Shown: positions 17,500-26,651, counted from the stretch's first letter. The stretch is 64,000 nt of DNA from MAG-121220-bin8 sp002700465 (GCA_943789295.1 CALSTO010000001.1:682001-746000), one strand, 5' to 3'. Numbers and translations are program-made. Notes: generated by a model not told the origin, from the letters alone.

Positions 17500-18661
17500 A
17501 TTGATGTATTTTATTTTGATTTGAAACTATCTTTATAAAGCCTTTTGCATCATCAGCAGACCATTTATTATTAATCTCACCATATGTTCCGAATTTTCTG
17601 TTCATTAAGTCATTTTTTGAAGAAATTCCATTTAGTTCAAACCTAAAGGGATGTAAAGTAACATGAATATCTCCATTTACATTACTTTGGCTACTTTGAA
17701 GAAAACTTTCAATATCTCTTAAAACAGGATCTAAATATTGCCCCTCGTGTAAGTGCATTCCATAAAAATTAGAAAGTTGATCTTTTTGAAACTGTTGCCA
17801 TTTTGTTAATGTGTGTTTTTCAAGAAGATGATGAGATTTTATTATCAACATAGGTCCGCCAGCTTGAAATCCTACCCTCCCTTTTATTCCAATTATACTA
17901 TCACCAACATGAATATCTCTTCCAATACAGTAGTCGTCGCATTGTTTTGAAATTAATTCAATACATGTAACTGAATCATATTTCTCCCCATTTACCCCAA
18001 TTATTTCTCCATTTTTAAATGTTAGGGTTATCTCTTTAGAACTTTTGTTTTTTAAACTTCCTGGATATGCCGTGCTAGGTAATTTTAAATCTGAAGTCAA
18101 AGTTTCATCACCACCTACACTAGTTCCCCAGAGTCCTTTATTAATTGAATATTTTGCTTTTTCCCAAGATAATTTTATTCCCTGCTGATTTAAAAAATCA
18201 ATTTCTTCCTCTCTGGTTAATTTTAAATCTCTTATTGGAGATAATATTTTTATCTCGGGAGCAAGAATTTGAAATATCGTATCAAATCTAACCTGATCAT
18301 TTCCTGCTCCTGTACTACCGTGAGCTATATGAGTTGCTTTATTTTTTTTAGCATAATTAACTATTTCCATAGCCTGAATTGTTCTTTCAGAACTTACAGA
18401 AAGAGGATAAGTGTTATTTCTCAACACATTTCCAAAAACTAGATATTTAATTATTTTATTGTAAAATAAATCAACGGCATCTATAGTTGTAAATGAATAA
18501 GCACCTAATTTGATTGCTTTTTCTTTAATTTTATTGGATTCTTCAATTGTATAACCACCAGTATTAATATTTACTGCATGAACCTCGTTATCAATTGATA
18601 ATTTTTTTAAACAATAAGAAGTGTCCAGCCCTCCACTGTAAGCAAGTACTATTTTTTTCAT
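17483..18661 (-). CDS. argG: Argininosuccinate synthase
   Basis: Joins citrulline and aspartate at the cost of ATP. The 392-residue protein carries the N-type ATP pyrophosphatase loop AYSGGLDTS at 7-15 and the downstream HGSTGAGNDQVRFD motif near 114-127. A tetramerisation C terminus follows. It is the second gene of the operon, its ATG overlapping the GNAT stop codon (ATGA). Confidence 0.96.
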   Translation of the reverse strand: MKKIVLAYSGGLDTSYCLKKLSIDNEVHAVNINTGGYTIEESNKIKEKAIKLGAYSFTTIDAVDLFYNKIIKYLVFGNVLRNNTYPLSVSSERTIQAMEIVNYAKKNKATHIAHGSTGAGNDQVRFDTIFQILAPEIKILSPIRDLKLTREEEIDFLNQQGIKLSWEKAKYSINKGLWGTSVGGDETLTSDLKLPSTAYPGSLKNKSSKEITLTFKNGEIIGVNGEKYDSVTCIELISKQCDDYCIGRDIHVGDSIIGIKGRVGFQAGGPMLIIKSHHLLEKHTLTKWQQFQKDQLSNFYGMHLHEGQYLDPVLRDIESFLQSSQSNVNGDIHVTLHPFRFELNGISSKNDLMNRKFGTYGEINNKWSADDAKGFIKIVSNQNKIHQYVNKK

Positions 18662-19188
18662 GATTTATTTTTTGGTTCGTAAAGCATCCCTGTGCAAAGA
18701 CACATGGATTTATTTGTTCTATTTAAAACATCGTAATTTTTACATGTTTGACATCCTTTCCAAAATTCTTCATCGCTTGTTAATTCAGAAAATGTTACTG
18801 GCTTATAGCCTAATTCATAATTTATTTTCATAACAGGTAAGCCAGTAGTAATTCCAAATATCTTAGCGTTTGGATATTTATTAATTGAATATTCAAATGT
18901 TAATTTCTTAATTTTTTTTGCAAGTCCCTTTCCTCTATATAACGGATTAACTATAAGTCCTGAATGAGCAACATATTTTCCGTGCCCCCAAATTTCTATA
19001 TAACAAAACCCAGCAAAATCATTTTCTTTAAGTGCAATAACAGCATTACCATTTTCAATTTTTTTTCTAATGTATACGGGTGATCTTAATGCTATTCCTG
19101 TTCCTCTAGTCTTAGCTGAAGAACTAATAGATTTTGATATAATATCACAATATTTTATATGCTTCATTGAAGCAACAGTAATTTCCAA
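18658..19188 (-). CDS. GNAT acyltransferase with four-Cys tail, candidate acylglutamate synthase
   Basis: A 176-residue single-domain GNAT protein. LIVNPLYRGKGLAKKI at 78-93 contains the RGKGLA acyl-CoA pyrophosphate loop. The C terminus holds Cys146, Cys149, Cys163 and Cys165 (C-x2-C-x13-C-x-C), which looks like a metal site and is not part of the GNAT core. It is first in the arginine operon, which has neither argA nor argJ, so it probably makes N-acetyl- or N-succinylglutamate. This is inference from context. The start is a TTG at 19188; the next in-frame ATG would be codon 8 and would cut into the first beta strand. The GC-rich leader at 19224-19320 lies just upstream. Confidence 0.82.
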   Translation of the reverse strand: MEITVASMKHIKYCDIISKSISSSAKTRGTGIALRSPVYIRKKIENGNAVIALKENDFAGFCYIEIWGHGKYVAHSGLIVNPLYRGKGLAKKIKKLTFEYSINKYPNAKIFGITTGLPVMKINYELGYKPVTFSELTSDEEFWKGCQTCKNYDVLNRTNKSMCLCTGMLYEPKNKS

Positions 19189-19223
19189 GATGTTTAAAAT
19201 TTTAATTAAGAATGAATTGAAAT

Positions 19224-19320
19224 GAAACTGGACTCACCTAGTTTCCTAAATAGATATATACCCAAAAGGGCGGGCACGACGAGTTGCCGATACGTTTAAA
19301 GAAAAATTAAAATATCTATT
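19224..19320 (-). ncRNA. Candidate structured leader RNA of the arginine operon
   Basis: A GC-rich island in an AT-rich intergenic region. On the minus strand AATAGATAT (19320-19312) pairs perfectly with ATATCTATT (19257-19249), closing a 54-base loop. Inside are GGCA/TGCC (19288-19285 with 19276-19273) and CCC-TTTT-GGG (19270-19261). A separate hairpin GAAACT/AGTTTC follows (19245-19240 with 19229-19224). The GNAT gene starts 36 bases later. It does not match the consensus cores I know for TPP, cobalamin, SAM, glutamine, guanidine or c-di-GMP riboswitches. Strand is not certain, because pabB starts 75 bases away on the other side. Confidence 0.45.
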
Positions 19321-19389
19321 ATTAATCACATTGTAAATGTCCATAAAAATATTTAACAAACAAAATATATTTTAAAAAAAACAATTAAG

Positions 19390-19397
19390 TAAATTTG
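19390..19397 (+). promoter_or_regulatory. Candidate -7 box (TAAATTTG) overlapping the apparent pabB TTG start
   Basis: TAAATTTG matches the -7 consensus and its last three bases are the first possible TTG start of pabB. If it is a real box, transcription starts near 19403 and translation must begin later, for example at the TTG at 19410. Confidence 0.4.
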
Positions 19398-20696
19398 AAG
19401 AAAAAAAAATTGAAAAGATTTTCTAAAAAATTTAAACTTGAAGATTTGGATCTTTTCAGAGACAAATTATTAAAGTGGTCAAATAAGTTTAATTACTCTT
19501 CATTTTTAAATTCAAATAATTATAATTCTAATATTAATGAGTATGAGTGTATATGTGCTGTTGAATTAGAATCGGAGATGCCTTTTACAAAACATAATTC
19601 CACACAAAAACTTGACGATTACTTAAAAAAAATTGATGATTGGGTATTTGGATATTTAAATTACGATTTAAAGAACGAGATTGAAAATTTGAAAAGTAAT
19701 AATACTGATAATTTTAACTTACCGAATCTGTATTTTTATCAGCCAAAAAAAATATGGATCATTAAAAATGATTGTGTTGAAGCTTTGTATTTAGAATCTA
19801 ATTTAATTATTGAAGATTGGAACTATATTAATAGTTTGAATTGTGGAAACGAAAATAACCCTTTTAATCCTCCAGTACTTAGCCAAAAACTTAATAAAAA
19901 ACAATATTTAAATAAGATAGATATTTTAAAAAACCACATTATCCGAGGTGATGTGTATGAAGCTAATTTTTGTTTCGATTGGTTTAGTGAAGATGCTAAA
20001 ATAGATCCACTTTACGTTTATAAAAATCTTAATAAAATATCTAAATCTCCAATGAGTGTTTATTTTAAAAACAAAGAATTACATTTAATATGCTCTTCTC
20101 CAGAAAGATATTTAAAAAGAAATAACAATAAACTAATTAGTCAACCTATCAAAGGTACAAGTAGAAGAGATATTGATTTTGTTATTGATAAAAAATTAAA
20201 AGATAATTTAAGTCTTGATCCAAAAGAAAGGTCTGAAAATATAATGATTGTAGATTTAGTAAGAAATGATTTGTCTAGATTTTCAAAACCAGGTTCTGTA
20301 AAGGTTAAGGAATTATGTGAGGTTTATCCTTTTAAACAAGTTCATCAAATGATTTCTACAATTGAATCTCAAGTTGATTCTTCTTTGAAAATTAGCAAAA
20401 TAATTGAGGGTAGTTTTCCGATGGGTAGTATGACTGGAGCTCCAAAAGTTAAAGCAATGAAAATAATTGATGACCTTGAGGAAACAAGAAGAGGGCTTTA
20501 CAGTGGTGCTGTTGGTTTTATAGATCCTTATGGAAATTTTGATTTTAATGTAGTTATAAGGTCACTTATATATGATTCTGATAGTAAACACTTGTCTTTT
20601 CATGTAGGTAGTGCTATTACTGCTAAATCAAAAGGAATAAATGAATACGATGAATGCTTATTAAAAGGGAATGCAATGATTTTATCATTAACTTAA
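19395..20696 (+). CDS. pabB: Aminodeoxychorismate synthase component I
   Basis: Makes 4-amino-4-deoxychorismate for folate from chorismate and ammonia. The 433-residue protein has the chorismate-utilising core: SSPERYL at 234-240, PIKGTSRR at 251-258, ENIMIVDLVRNDL at 281-293 and GSMTGAPK at 344-351. Lys253 in PIKGT marks PabB, since anthranilate synthase has Ala there (PIAGT). The N-terminal tryptophan-binding subdomain is short, as in Bacteroidota homologues. The start is unclear: TTG at 19395 coincides with a -7-like box, and TTG at 19410 gives MKRFSKKFKLEDL. No pabA is adjacent. Confidence 0.92.
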   Translation: MKKKKLKRFSKKFKLEDLDLFRDKLLKWSNKFNYSSFLNSNNYNSNINEYECICAVELESEMPFTKHNSTQKLDDYLKKIDDWVFGYLNYDLKNEIENLKSNNTDNFNLPNLYFYQPKKIWIIKNDCVEALYLESNLIIEDWNYINSLNCGNENNPFNPPVLSQKLNKKQYLNKIDILKNHIIRGDVYEANFCFDWFSEDAKIDPLYVYKNLNKISKSPMSVYFKNKELHLICSSPERYLKRNNNKLISQPIKGTSRRDIDFVIDKKLKDNLSLDPKERSENIMIVDLVRNDLSRFSKPGSVKVKELCEVYPFKQVHQMISTIESQVDSSLKISKIIEGSFPMGSMTGAPKVKAMKIIDDLEETRRGLYSGAVGFIDPYGNFDFNVVIRSLIYDSDSKHLSFHVGSAITAKSKGINEYDECLLKGNAMILSLT

Positions 20697-20730
20697 TTTA
20701 TATACTTTTTTTAATGTAATATTGTTAATA

Positions 20731-22008
20731 ATGTTAGAACTAACTAAAAAACATATTGATGATAATTTATCCTTTCTATTTGATAAAAAACTATTGGTTT
20801 GTGTTAGCGGAGGAATTGACAGTGTGGTGCTTTTTGATCTTTTAAATAGAATGAATTTTAAGTTAGGTGTTGCACATTGTAATTTCAAATTAAGAAATAA
20901 AGAAAGTGATGATGATTATTTATTTGTTAAAAATTTATGCAAGTCTAGTTCAATTCCATTTTATTCAAAGGATTTTAATATTGATACCCCTAAACATTCA
21001 ATTCAAATGTCTGCAAGAAAATTGAGGTATGATTGGTTTTATGAATTAATTGAATTACATAATTATGATTTTATACTAACAGCTCATCATTTAAACGATT
21101 CCATAGAAACATTTTTTATTAATTTAACTAGATCAACAGGAATTGATGGTCTTACAGGGATAAAATCAATTAACAATAAAGTTATTCGTCCTTTAATACC
21201 CTTCAGTAAATCTCAATTAAAAGATTATGCTAAAGAAAATAATATTTTATGGAGAGAGGATTCTAGTAACTTTAAAAACGATTATTTGAGAAATAAAATT
21301 CGTAATAAGATACTACCAATTTTCAAGGAGATAGATTCTGATTTTGCAATTAATTTTTCAAAAACGATAAATCGTTTAAGTGAATCTAGTTTAATTTTAA
21401 AAAAACATGCAGAAAATTTTAAATCCACTAATTTTCAAATTAATAATGATGAAATTTTAATATTAAAAAAAGTACTAAAAAATTTATCCAGTGTAATGAT
21501 TTTTAATTTGTTTGTCGATTATGGTTTTAAAAATACTGATCAAATCATCAGATTATGTAGTGCAGAAACTGGAAAGATTATTAATTCTAATTCATATTCT
21601 ATTTTAAGTAATAGAACACATTTAATAATTAAAAAAAATATAGAAAATATTGAATTAGAGTATTTTTATAATAGTGAAAGTGATTTTTTATTTCCTGATA
21701 ATATTAAAGTAACCCATGGTAATTTTGTCAATGATAATAAATCTTTATACTTAAAAAAAAATCAAATTATTTTCCCTTTAATTATTAGAAGGTGGCAGCC
21801 TGGAGATGTAATTTATCCGACAGGAATGAATGGAAAAAAATTAGTTTCTAAATTATTAAAGGATAATAAACTGTCTATATTTGATAAGAATAAACAATAT
21901 GTACTAACTGATCAAGAACATATTTTATGGGTAATTGGCATAAGATTTGATAAAAGGAAGTATAGTAGTATTAACTCAAATTTAAAAATATCACTATTTG
22001 AAAAATAA
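20731..22008 (+). CDS. tilS: tRNA(Ile)-lysidine synthase
   Basis: Changes cytidine 34 of the AUA-reading tRNA-Ile to lysidine, which is essential for decoding. The PP-loop motif SGGIDS is at residues 26-31, followed by HCNFKLR and the LTAHHLNDSIETFFINLTRSTG segment typical of TilS. The ATG at 20731 is preferred over an in-frame TTG nine bases upstream. The C-terminal domain (about 330-425) ends RRWQPGDVIYPTGMNGKKLVSKLLKD, which binds the tRNA. The end overlaps dsbD by 11 bases. Confidence 0.94.
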   Translation: MLELTKKHIDDNLSFLFDKKLLVCVSGGIDSVVLFDLLNRMNFKLGVAHCNFKLRNKESDDDYLFVKNLCKSSSIPFYSKDFNIDTPKHSIQMSARKLRYDWFYELIELHNYDFILTAHHLNDSIETFFINLTRSTGIDGLTGIKSINNKVIRPLIPFSKSQLKDYAKENNILWREDSSNFKNDYLRNKIRNKILPIFKEIDSDFAINFSKTINRLSESSLILKKHAENFKSTNFQINNDEILILKKVLKNLSSVMIFNLFVDYGFKNTDQIIRLCSAETGKIINSNSYSILSNRTHLIIKKNIENIELEYFYNSESDFLFPDNIKVTHGNFVNDNKSLYLKKNQIIFPLIIRRWQPGDVIYPTGMNGKKLVSKLLKDNKLSIFDKNKQYVLTDQEHILWVIGIRFDKRKYSSINSNLKISLFEK

Positions 22009-23950
22009 TTTTTTTATTTTAATTTTTACAGCTCTAAGTTTTCTTGGTTATTCACAGAACCCGATAACTTTCGAAACTAACGTAAAAAAGATCTCAGAGA
22101 ATTCTTTTGAATTAATTACTACTGCTAATATTGAGAACGAATGGAGATTGTATTCACAAAATTTATCACCTGGTGGAGCTATTCCAACGGAATTTATTTT
22201 TGACAATAAATTAAAATCTTTTAATTTGATAGGTGGGGTTAAGGAGTCTCAATCTATTATAAAATTTGATCCTATTTTTCAGGTTGAGCAATCTTATTTT
22301 GAAAATCAATCAACTTTTTCACAATTAATTGAAACTAACACAAAAAGTGATAATATTTCTGCTGTAATTGCATATCAAGCTTGTGACGATGTTGTTTGTA
22401 TTTTTAGAGAAGCAAATCTTATTTTTAATTTAGACGGTTCATCATTGACTATTGAAAATTTAGATTTAACCTCTAATATTTATGAAAATGATAATGCTTT
22501 ATCCATTGATTTAAAAAACACGGAATTATTATCTACAATTAACGATAGTTCAGCTTTGACTTCTAATTCATATTTAAATTTATTTATTCTTGGATTTATT
22601 GGAGGACTATTAGCACTTCTTACACCATGTGTTTTTCCAATGATTCCTTTGACTGTCTCATTCTTCACCAGTAATAAATCTAAAAAGAGTTCTAAATTTA
22701 ATGCTGTTATATATGGCATATTTATCGTTGGCATTTATTTATCTCTAAGTATACCTTTTCACTTTCTTGATTCTATTGATCCAGAAATATTAAATAGTAT
22801 TTCAACGAATGCGGGATTGAATATTTTCTTTTTTATAGTTTTTGTATTGTTTGCATTTTCATTTTTTGGTTTCTATGAAATAACAATTCCCTCAAGATGG
22901 GTTAATTCAATTGATTCAAAATCTAATTCTATTGGTGGTTATATAGGTGTGTTTTTTATGGCTTTAACTTTAGTTTTGGTGTCATTTTCTTGTACAGGTC
23001 CAATTTTAGGTTCTCTATTGGTTGGTTCAATTTCGTCTCAAGGAGGAGCGATTCAGTTAACCATAGGAATGTTAGGTTTTGGAGTTGCTTTAGCATTACC
23101 CTTTACAATTTTTGCTTTATTTCCAAACTTACTTACAAAACTTCCTAAATCTGGAAGATGGATGAATACTTTTAAAGTGATTTTAGGTTTTTTAGAATTA
23201 GGTTTTGCATTTAAATTTTTGTCAAATGCTGATTTAGTTGAACATTGGGGTATTCTAAAAAGAGAAGTTTTTATTGGAGTATGGGTATTGATTTCTTTAT
23301 CTTTATCTATGTATTTATTAGGTTTATATAAATTTCCTCACGAGAGTAAAAATGTTACAAAATCCAATTTTAATCTTATTCTAGGTTTTTTTGTTTTGGG
23401 GTTTTCCGTTTATCTATTCCCAGCTTTGTTACAAAATGGATCTGATAAAGCTAGATTATTAAGTGGCTTTACTCCACCTGCATTTTATTCTGTTTATAGT
23501 AATTCAAATGACTGTCCCTTAGGCTTTACTTGCTTTAAAGACTTTGATTCAGGTCTTAGTTACGCTAAATCTCAAAATAAGCCAATATTATTAGATTTTA
23601 CAGGCTGGGCATGCGTAAATTGTAGAAGAATTGAGGAAAACGTTTGGACTGATCCTCAAGTTTACAGTTTAATTAATGACAATTTTGTTCTTATATCCCT
23701 TTATGTAGATGATAGAAAGGAATTAGATGTAAAAGATTTCATAAAATTAAAATATAAGTCTGGTAAAGAAAAAATCATAAAAACAGTAGGAGAGAAGGGA
23801 GCTGCGTTTCAAGCAATTAACTTCAAAAGTGCATCTCAACCTTATTATGTTCTTTTAAATAATGACTTAAGAATACTTAATAAACCTATTCAATATACAT
23901 CGAAAGACAAATATTTAAATTGGTTAAAAGAGGGTTTAGATAGTTTATAG
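21998..23950 (+). CDS. dsbD: Thiol:disulfide interchange protein DsbD
   Basis: Carries electrons from the cytoplasm to periplasmic thiol proteins. The 650-residue protein has a signal peptide (residues 1-19) and an N-terminal immunoglobulin-like domain with the Cys129/Cys134 pair (CDDVVC). About eight membrane segments follow from 193 to 480, with one redox Cys in TPCVFPMIP (Cys211) and another in SFSCTGPILGSL near 335. The C-terminal thioredoxin domain has CVNC at 539-542. All six cysteines for the relay are present. The start is a TTG inside the tilS 3' end, and convergent flavin reductase overlaps the stop by six bases. Confidence 0.94.
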   Translation: MKNNFFILIFTALSFLGYSQNPITFETNVKKISENSFELITTANIENEWRLYSQNLSPGGAIPTEFIFDNKLKSFNLIGGVKESQSIIKFDPIFQVEQSYFENQSTFSQLIETNTKSDNISAVIAYQACDDVVCIFREANLIFNLDGSSLTIENLDLTSNIYENDNALSIDLKNTELLSTINDSSALTSNSYLNLFILGFIGGLLALLTPCVFPMIPLTVSFFTSNKSKKSSKFNAVIYGIFIVGIYLSLSIPFHFLDSIDPEILNSISTNAGLNIFFFIVFVLFAFSFFGFYEITIPSRWVNSIDSKSNSIGGYIGVFFMALTLVLVSFSCTGPILGSLLVGSISSQGGAIQLTIGMLGFGVALALPFTIFALFPNLLTKLPKSGRWMNTFKVILGFLELGFAFKFLSNADLVEHWGILKREVFIGVWVLISLSLSMYLLGLYKFPHESKNVTKSNFNLILGFFVLGFSVYLFPALLQNGSDKARLLSGFTPPAFYSVYSNSNDCPLGFTCFKDFDSGLSYAKSQNKPILLDFTGWACVNCRRIEENVWTDPQVYSLINDNFVLISLYVDDRKELDVKDFIKLKYKSGKEKIIKTVGEKGAAFQAINFKSASQPYYVLLNNDLRILNKPIQYTSKDKYLNWLKEGLDSL

Positions 23951-24415
23951 TGTTTTTCCCTTATGATATATTAAAGGATTTAACTCAGACTTATTTATTC
24001 CCCCATTCAAACATTCACCAACATATATAAAGTGATCTCCAGCAGAGATTAAATCAGTTATTCTACATTCAAGAAAAGAACATGAGTTTGATATTATTTT
24101 AATATTATTTTTTGAATCTGTTGTTTCAACTCCACTAAATCTTTCTTTTTGAGTTAATTTATTGTTAGCAAACTGGAAACAAATATCTTTTTGATCATTA
24201 CTTAGTATACTGACATTGAAAAAACTATTTTTTTTAAGAGCAATATTTGATTTTGCTTCTTTGTTTAAGCAAAATAAAACTAATAATGGATCAATAGAAA
24301 CAGAAGTAAATGAATTAGCTGTGAATCCATAATCTTTTTTATTGTTTTTAGAAGTTATTATTGTAACTCCAGTAGCATATGTGCTACAAATTTCTTTGAA
24401 AAGAGATATATTCAT
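23945..24415 (-). CDS. Flavin reductase-like, FMN-binding split-barrel protein
   Basis: A 156-residue protein of the flavin reductase/HpaC class. The opening ICSTYATGVTIITS, then GFTANSFTSVSIDPLLVLFCLNK and a final GDHFIYVGECLNGG follow the family pattern, with FMN binding at the TANSF loop. Such proteins reduce FMN with NAD(P)H, often for a partner oxygenase. No oxygenase is adjacent; the upstream genes on the same strand are a nitroreductase (12-base gap) and an aldehyde dehydrogenase, so this may be a small redox detoxification unit. Confidence 0.88.
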   Translation of the reverse strand: MNISLFKEICSTYATGVTIITSKNNKKDYGFTANSFTSVSIDPLLVLFCLNKEAKSNIALKKNSFFNVSILSNDQKDICFQFANNKLTQKERFSGVETTDSKNNIKIISNSCSFLECRITDLISAGDHFIYVGECLNGGINKSELNPLIYHKGKTL

Positions 24416-24427
24416 TAATAAAATTTA

Positions 24428-25153
24428 TCAAATATAACGATATACATCTTTAAAAGGAACTCTTAATTGGTCTCCATAAATCCCATCCTCTGTTCTAATT
24501 CCACAACCAATAACCATATTTATTTCAGATTTTGATGGAAGGTTTAATATTTTTTTAACTTTTAAAGTATCAGATCCCTCCATTGGACAAGTATCATAGC
24601 CAATTGCCGCCATGCTTAACATAAAGTTTTGAGCTGCTAGTCCTGCGCTTTTATGAGCAACAATTCTCATATCTGAGTTAGTAACTTGTCTCATGGTAGG
24701 TCTAAATAATCCAATAGCTTGAAATATTATGCTTTTTATTAATCCTAAAATCCCAAATAAATCAGCGTAGAGAGTTGGAATTATTTTTTTATAATATGAA
24801 TGTGCTTGCTTTAGTCTTTTTTCAGAAATTTCACCATTTTTTGATTGCTTTAAAATAGTATCAATATTCCATTGAGCTCTTTTCTTCCAAAGATCTTTTC
24901 TGACAACAATAACGACTAACTGATTAGCTGTTTTAGCAGCATTTTGATTAAAGCAAGCTTTGGATAATTCTTTAAGAATTTTTTTATCATTAACATGAAT
25001 AAATTCCCATAACTGAAGATTACTACTATTAGGAGCTAAGCTAGCGTTATATAAACATTTTTTAACGTTTTCAGAGTCTATGTCTTCATTACAAAAAACT
25101 CTTACAGATCTACGATATTCTATAGCGTTAGAAACGGATTTTTCGTTATTCAT
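24428..25153 (-). CDS. Nitroreductase family protein
   Basis: A 241-residue FMN-dependent nitroreductase-fold protein. EYRRSVRVFCNEDI at 12-25 holds the FMN-phosphate arginines, SLAPNSSNLQLWEFIHV the second FMN loop, and MAAIGYDTCPMEGSDTLKVKKILNLP the C-terminal part. It probably uses NAD(P)H to reduce quinones or nitroaromatics. The substrate cannot be told. There is an insert of about 45 residues (KQSKNGEISEKRLKQAHSYY and following) in the middle. It follows the aldehyde dehydrogenase gene by one base. Confidence 0.88.
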   Translation of the reverse strand: MNNEKSVSNAIEYRRSVRVFCNEDIDSENVKKCLYNASLAPNSSNLQLWEFIHVNDKKILKELSKACFNQNAAKTANQLVVIVVRKDLWKKRAQWNIDTILKQSKNGEISEKRLKQAHSYYKKIIPTLYADLFGILGLIKSIIFQAIGLFRPTMRQVTNSDMRIVAHKSAGLAAQNFMLSMAAIGYDTCPMEGSDTLKVKKILNLPSKSEINMVIGCGIRTEDGIYGDQLRVPFKDVYRYI

Positions 25154-25154
25154 T

Positions 25155-26537
25155 CTATGAAATTAATTTTAATATTTTTTTAATAAAACTAATCTTATTT
25201 TTAAAAGGAGGATATCTCAAAGGAGGATCTATCCATAAAGGCTTAGAAATGTATGGTTTGAAATGAGAAAATGTATCGAATGTTGATTCTCCATGGTATT
25301 TTCCCATACCACTTTGACCAACTCCTCCAAAAGGCAATCTGTCATTTGCTATATGCATAACAGTATCATTAATAGCCCCTCCACCAAATGGATAAGATTC
25401 TAAAAATTTTTTACCAAATTCAGTTCTATTTGTAAAAATATAAAGAGCTAGGGGATGAGAATATTTATTTACTAATTCATCAACCTCATTAAAATCATTG
25501 TATTCAATAATTGGTAATATTGGACCAAATATTTCATCCTCCATTATTTTAGAATCTAAATTTTCAACCTCAACTATGGTTGGTTCAAAAAACTTACTAT
25601 TCATATCAAATTTACCACCATGCAATATCTTTTCATTTTTGAGTAATGAATTAAGATATTTCATGTGTTTTTTACTGATGATCCTTCCATATTCATCACA
25701 TTTTTCAACATTATCACCATAAGTTTCGATTATTTGTATAATTATCTCTTTAATTAAACTGTCTTTTATTTTTTTATTTACAATTAAAAAATCAGGAGCT
25801 ATACATGTTTGACCACAGTTTGTAAATTTGCCCCAAACAATTCGTTTTGCTGTTACCTTAATTGAAGCAGTTTCATCAACAACACATGGATTTTTTCCAC
25901 CAAGCTCTAGAGTTGTAGGTGTTAAATTTATTGCTGCAGCTTTTGCTACAATTTTCCCAACGCTAACACTTCCTGTAAAAAATATATAATCCCATTTGAA
26001 TTCTAGTAAATTAGATGATATTTCTGGACCACCAAGAATAACATCTACGTGACCTGTATCAAAAACTGAACTCAAAATTTTATTTAATAATTGACTTGTT
26101 TGATTTGAGTATTCTGATGGTTTTAGTACAACTGTGTTTCCAGCTGCTATTGCTCCGATTAATGGAGCAATTGATAATTGAAAAGGGTAGTTCCAAGGTG
26201 AAATATGAAGAGTGTTTCCATATGGTTCAGCTATAATATAGTCTGATGATGGAAAATTCAATAGTGTAGATCTAACAGCTTTTCTTTTAGTCCATTTTTT
26301 TAAATTCCTTAAAGCGATATTAATTTCAGAATAAACAAAGTGAATTTCAGTTAAATAACTTTCTCCTTTTGATTTGCCTAAATCATGAAATAAAGCTAAT
26401 TCAATATCATTTTCGTTTGATTTAATCTCTTCTAAAAGATCTTTTAATTTTTGAATTCTAAATTCAACATTAAAGGTTTTTTTTGATTTAAAATAATTTT
26501 TTTGGTTGTCAATTGTTGATTTTAATGATTTATCCAT
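25155..26537 (-). CDS. Aldehyde dehydrogenase, class 3 / fatty aldehyde type
   Basis: A 460-residue NAD(P)-dependent aldehyde dehydrogenase without the N-terminal extension of most families, as in class 3 enzymes. ISPWNYPFQL contains the oxyanion Asn, LELGGKNPCVV the general-base Glu, and FTNCGQTCIAPDFL the catalytic Cys. The C-terminal tail SHFKPYISKPLWIDPPLRYP is typical of fatty aldehyde/AlkH-like members, and may be membrane-associated. It is the first gene of a three-gene run with nitroreductase and flavin reductase, only one base before the former. Confidence 0.92.
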   Translation of the reverse strand: MDKSLKSTIDNQKNYFKSKKTFNVEFRIQKLKDLLEEIKSNENDIELALFHDLGKSKGESYLTEIHFVYSEINIALRNLKKWTKRKAVRSTLLNFPSSDYIIAEPYGNTLHISPWNYPFQLSIAPLIGAIAAGNTVVLKPSEYSNQTSQLLNKILSSVFDTGHVDVILGGPEISSNLLEFKWDYIFFTGSVSVGKIVAKAAAINLTPTTLELGGKNPCVVDETASIKVTAKRIVWGKFTNCGQTCIAPDFLIVNKKIKDSLIKEIIIQIIETYGDNVEKCDEYGRIISKKHMKYLNSLLKNEKILHGGKFDMNSKFFEPTIVEVENLDSKIMEDEIFGPILPIIEYNDFNEVDELVNKYSHPLALYIFTNRTEFGKKFLESYPFGGGAINDTVMHIANDRLPFGGVGQSGMGKYHGESTFDTFSHFKPYISKPLWIDPPLRYPPFKNKISFIKKILKLIS

Positions 26538-26567
26538 AAAAAAAAGGTTTTTTGGAATAGTTAAATT

Positions 26568-26588
26568 ATGATTTTGATAAAAATATGA
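26568..26588 (+). CDS. Possible leader peptide MILIKI upstream of ilvD
   Basis: A six-codon frame with four branched-chain residues (Ile, Leu, Ile, Ile) lies between the divergent aldehyde dehydrogenase start and the hairpin before ilvD. Branched-chain-rich leader peptides control ilv operons by attenuation in other bacteria. In such AT-rich DNA this can easily occur by chance, and no start signal is visible. Confidence 0.2.
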   Translation: MILIKI

Positions 26589-26651
26589 ATTATATTAATC
26601 ACGAGGTATATTAATTAATTTTTTGTTTACTTTTATATTGTATTAATTTTA

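Noticed and set aside
19224..19320. Known riboswitch such as cobalamin, SAM or TPP in the arginine leader
   Set aside because: Short look-alikes (GGTGAGTCC, CGGCAAC, GTGCCC) occur, but the defining cores (GCCACTG, the full SAM-I junction, CTGAGA with its partner) are absent or in the wrong order.
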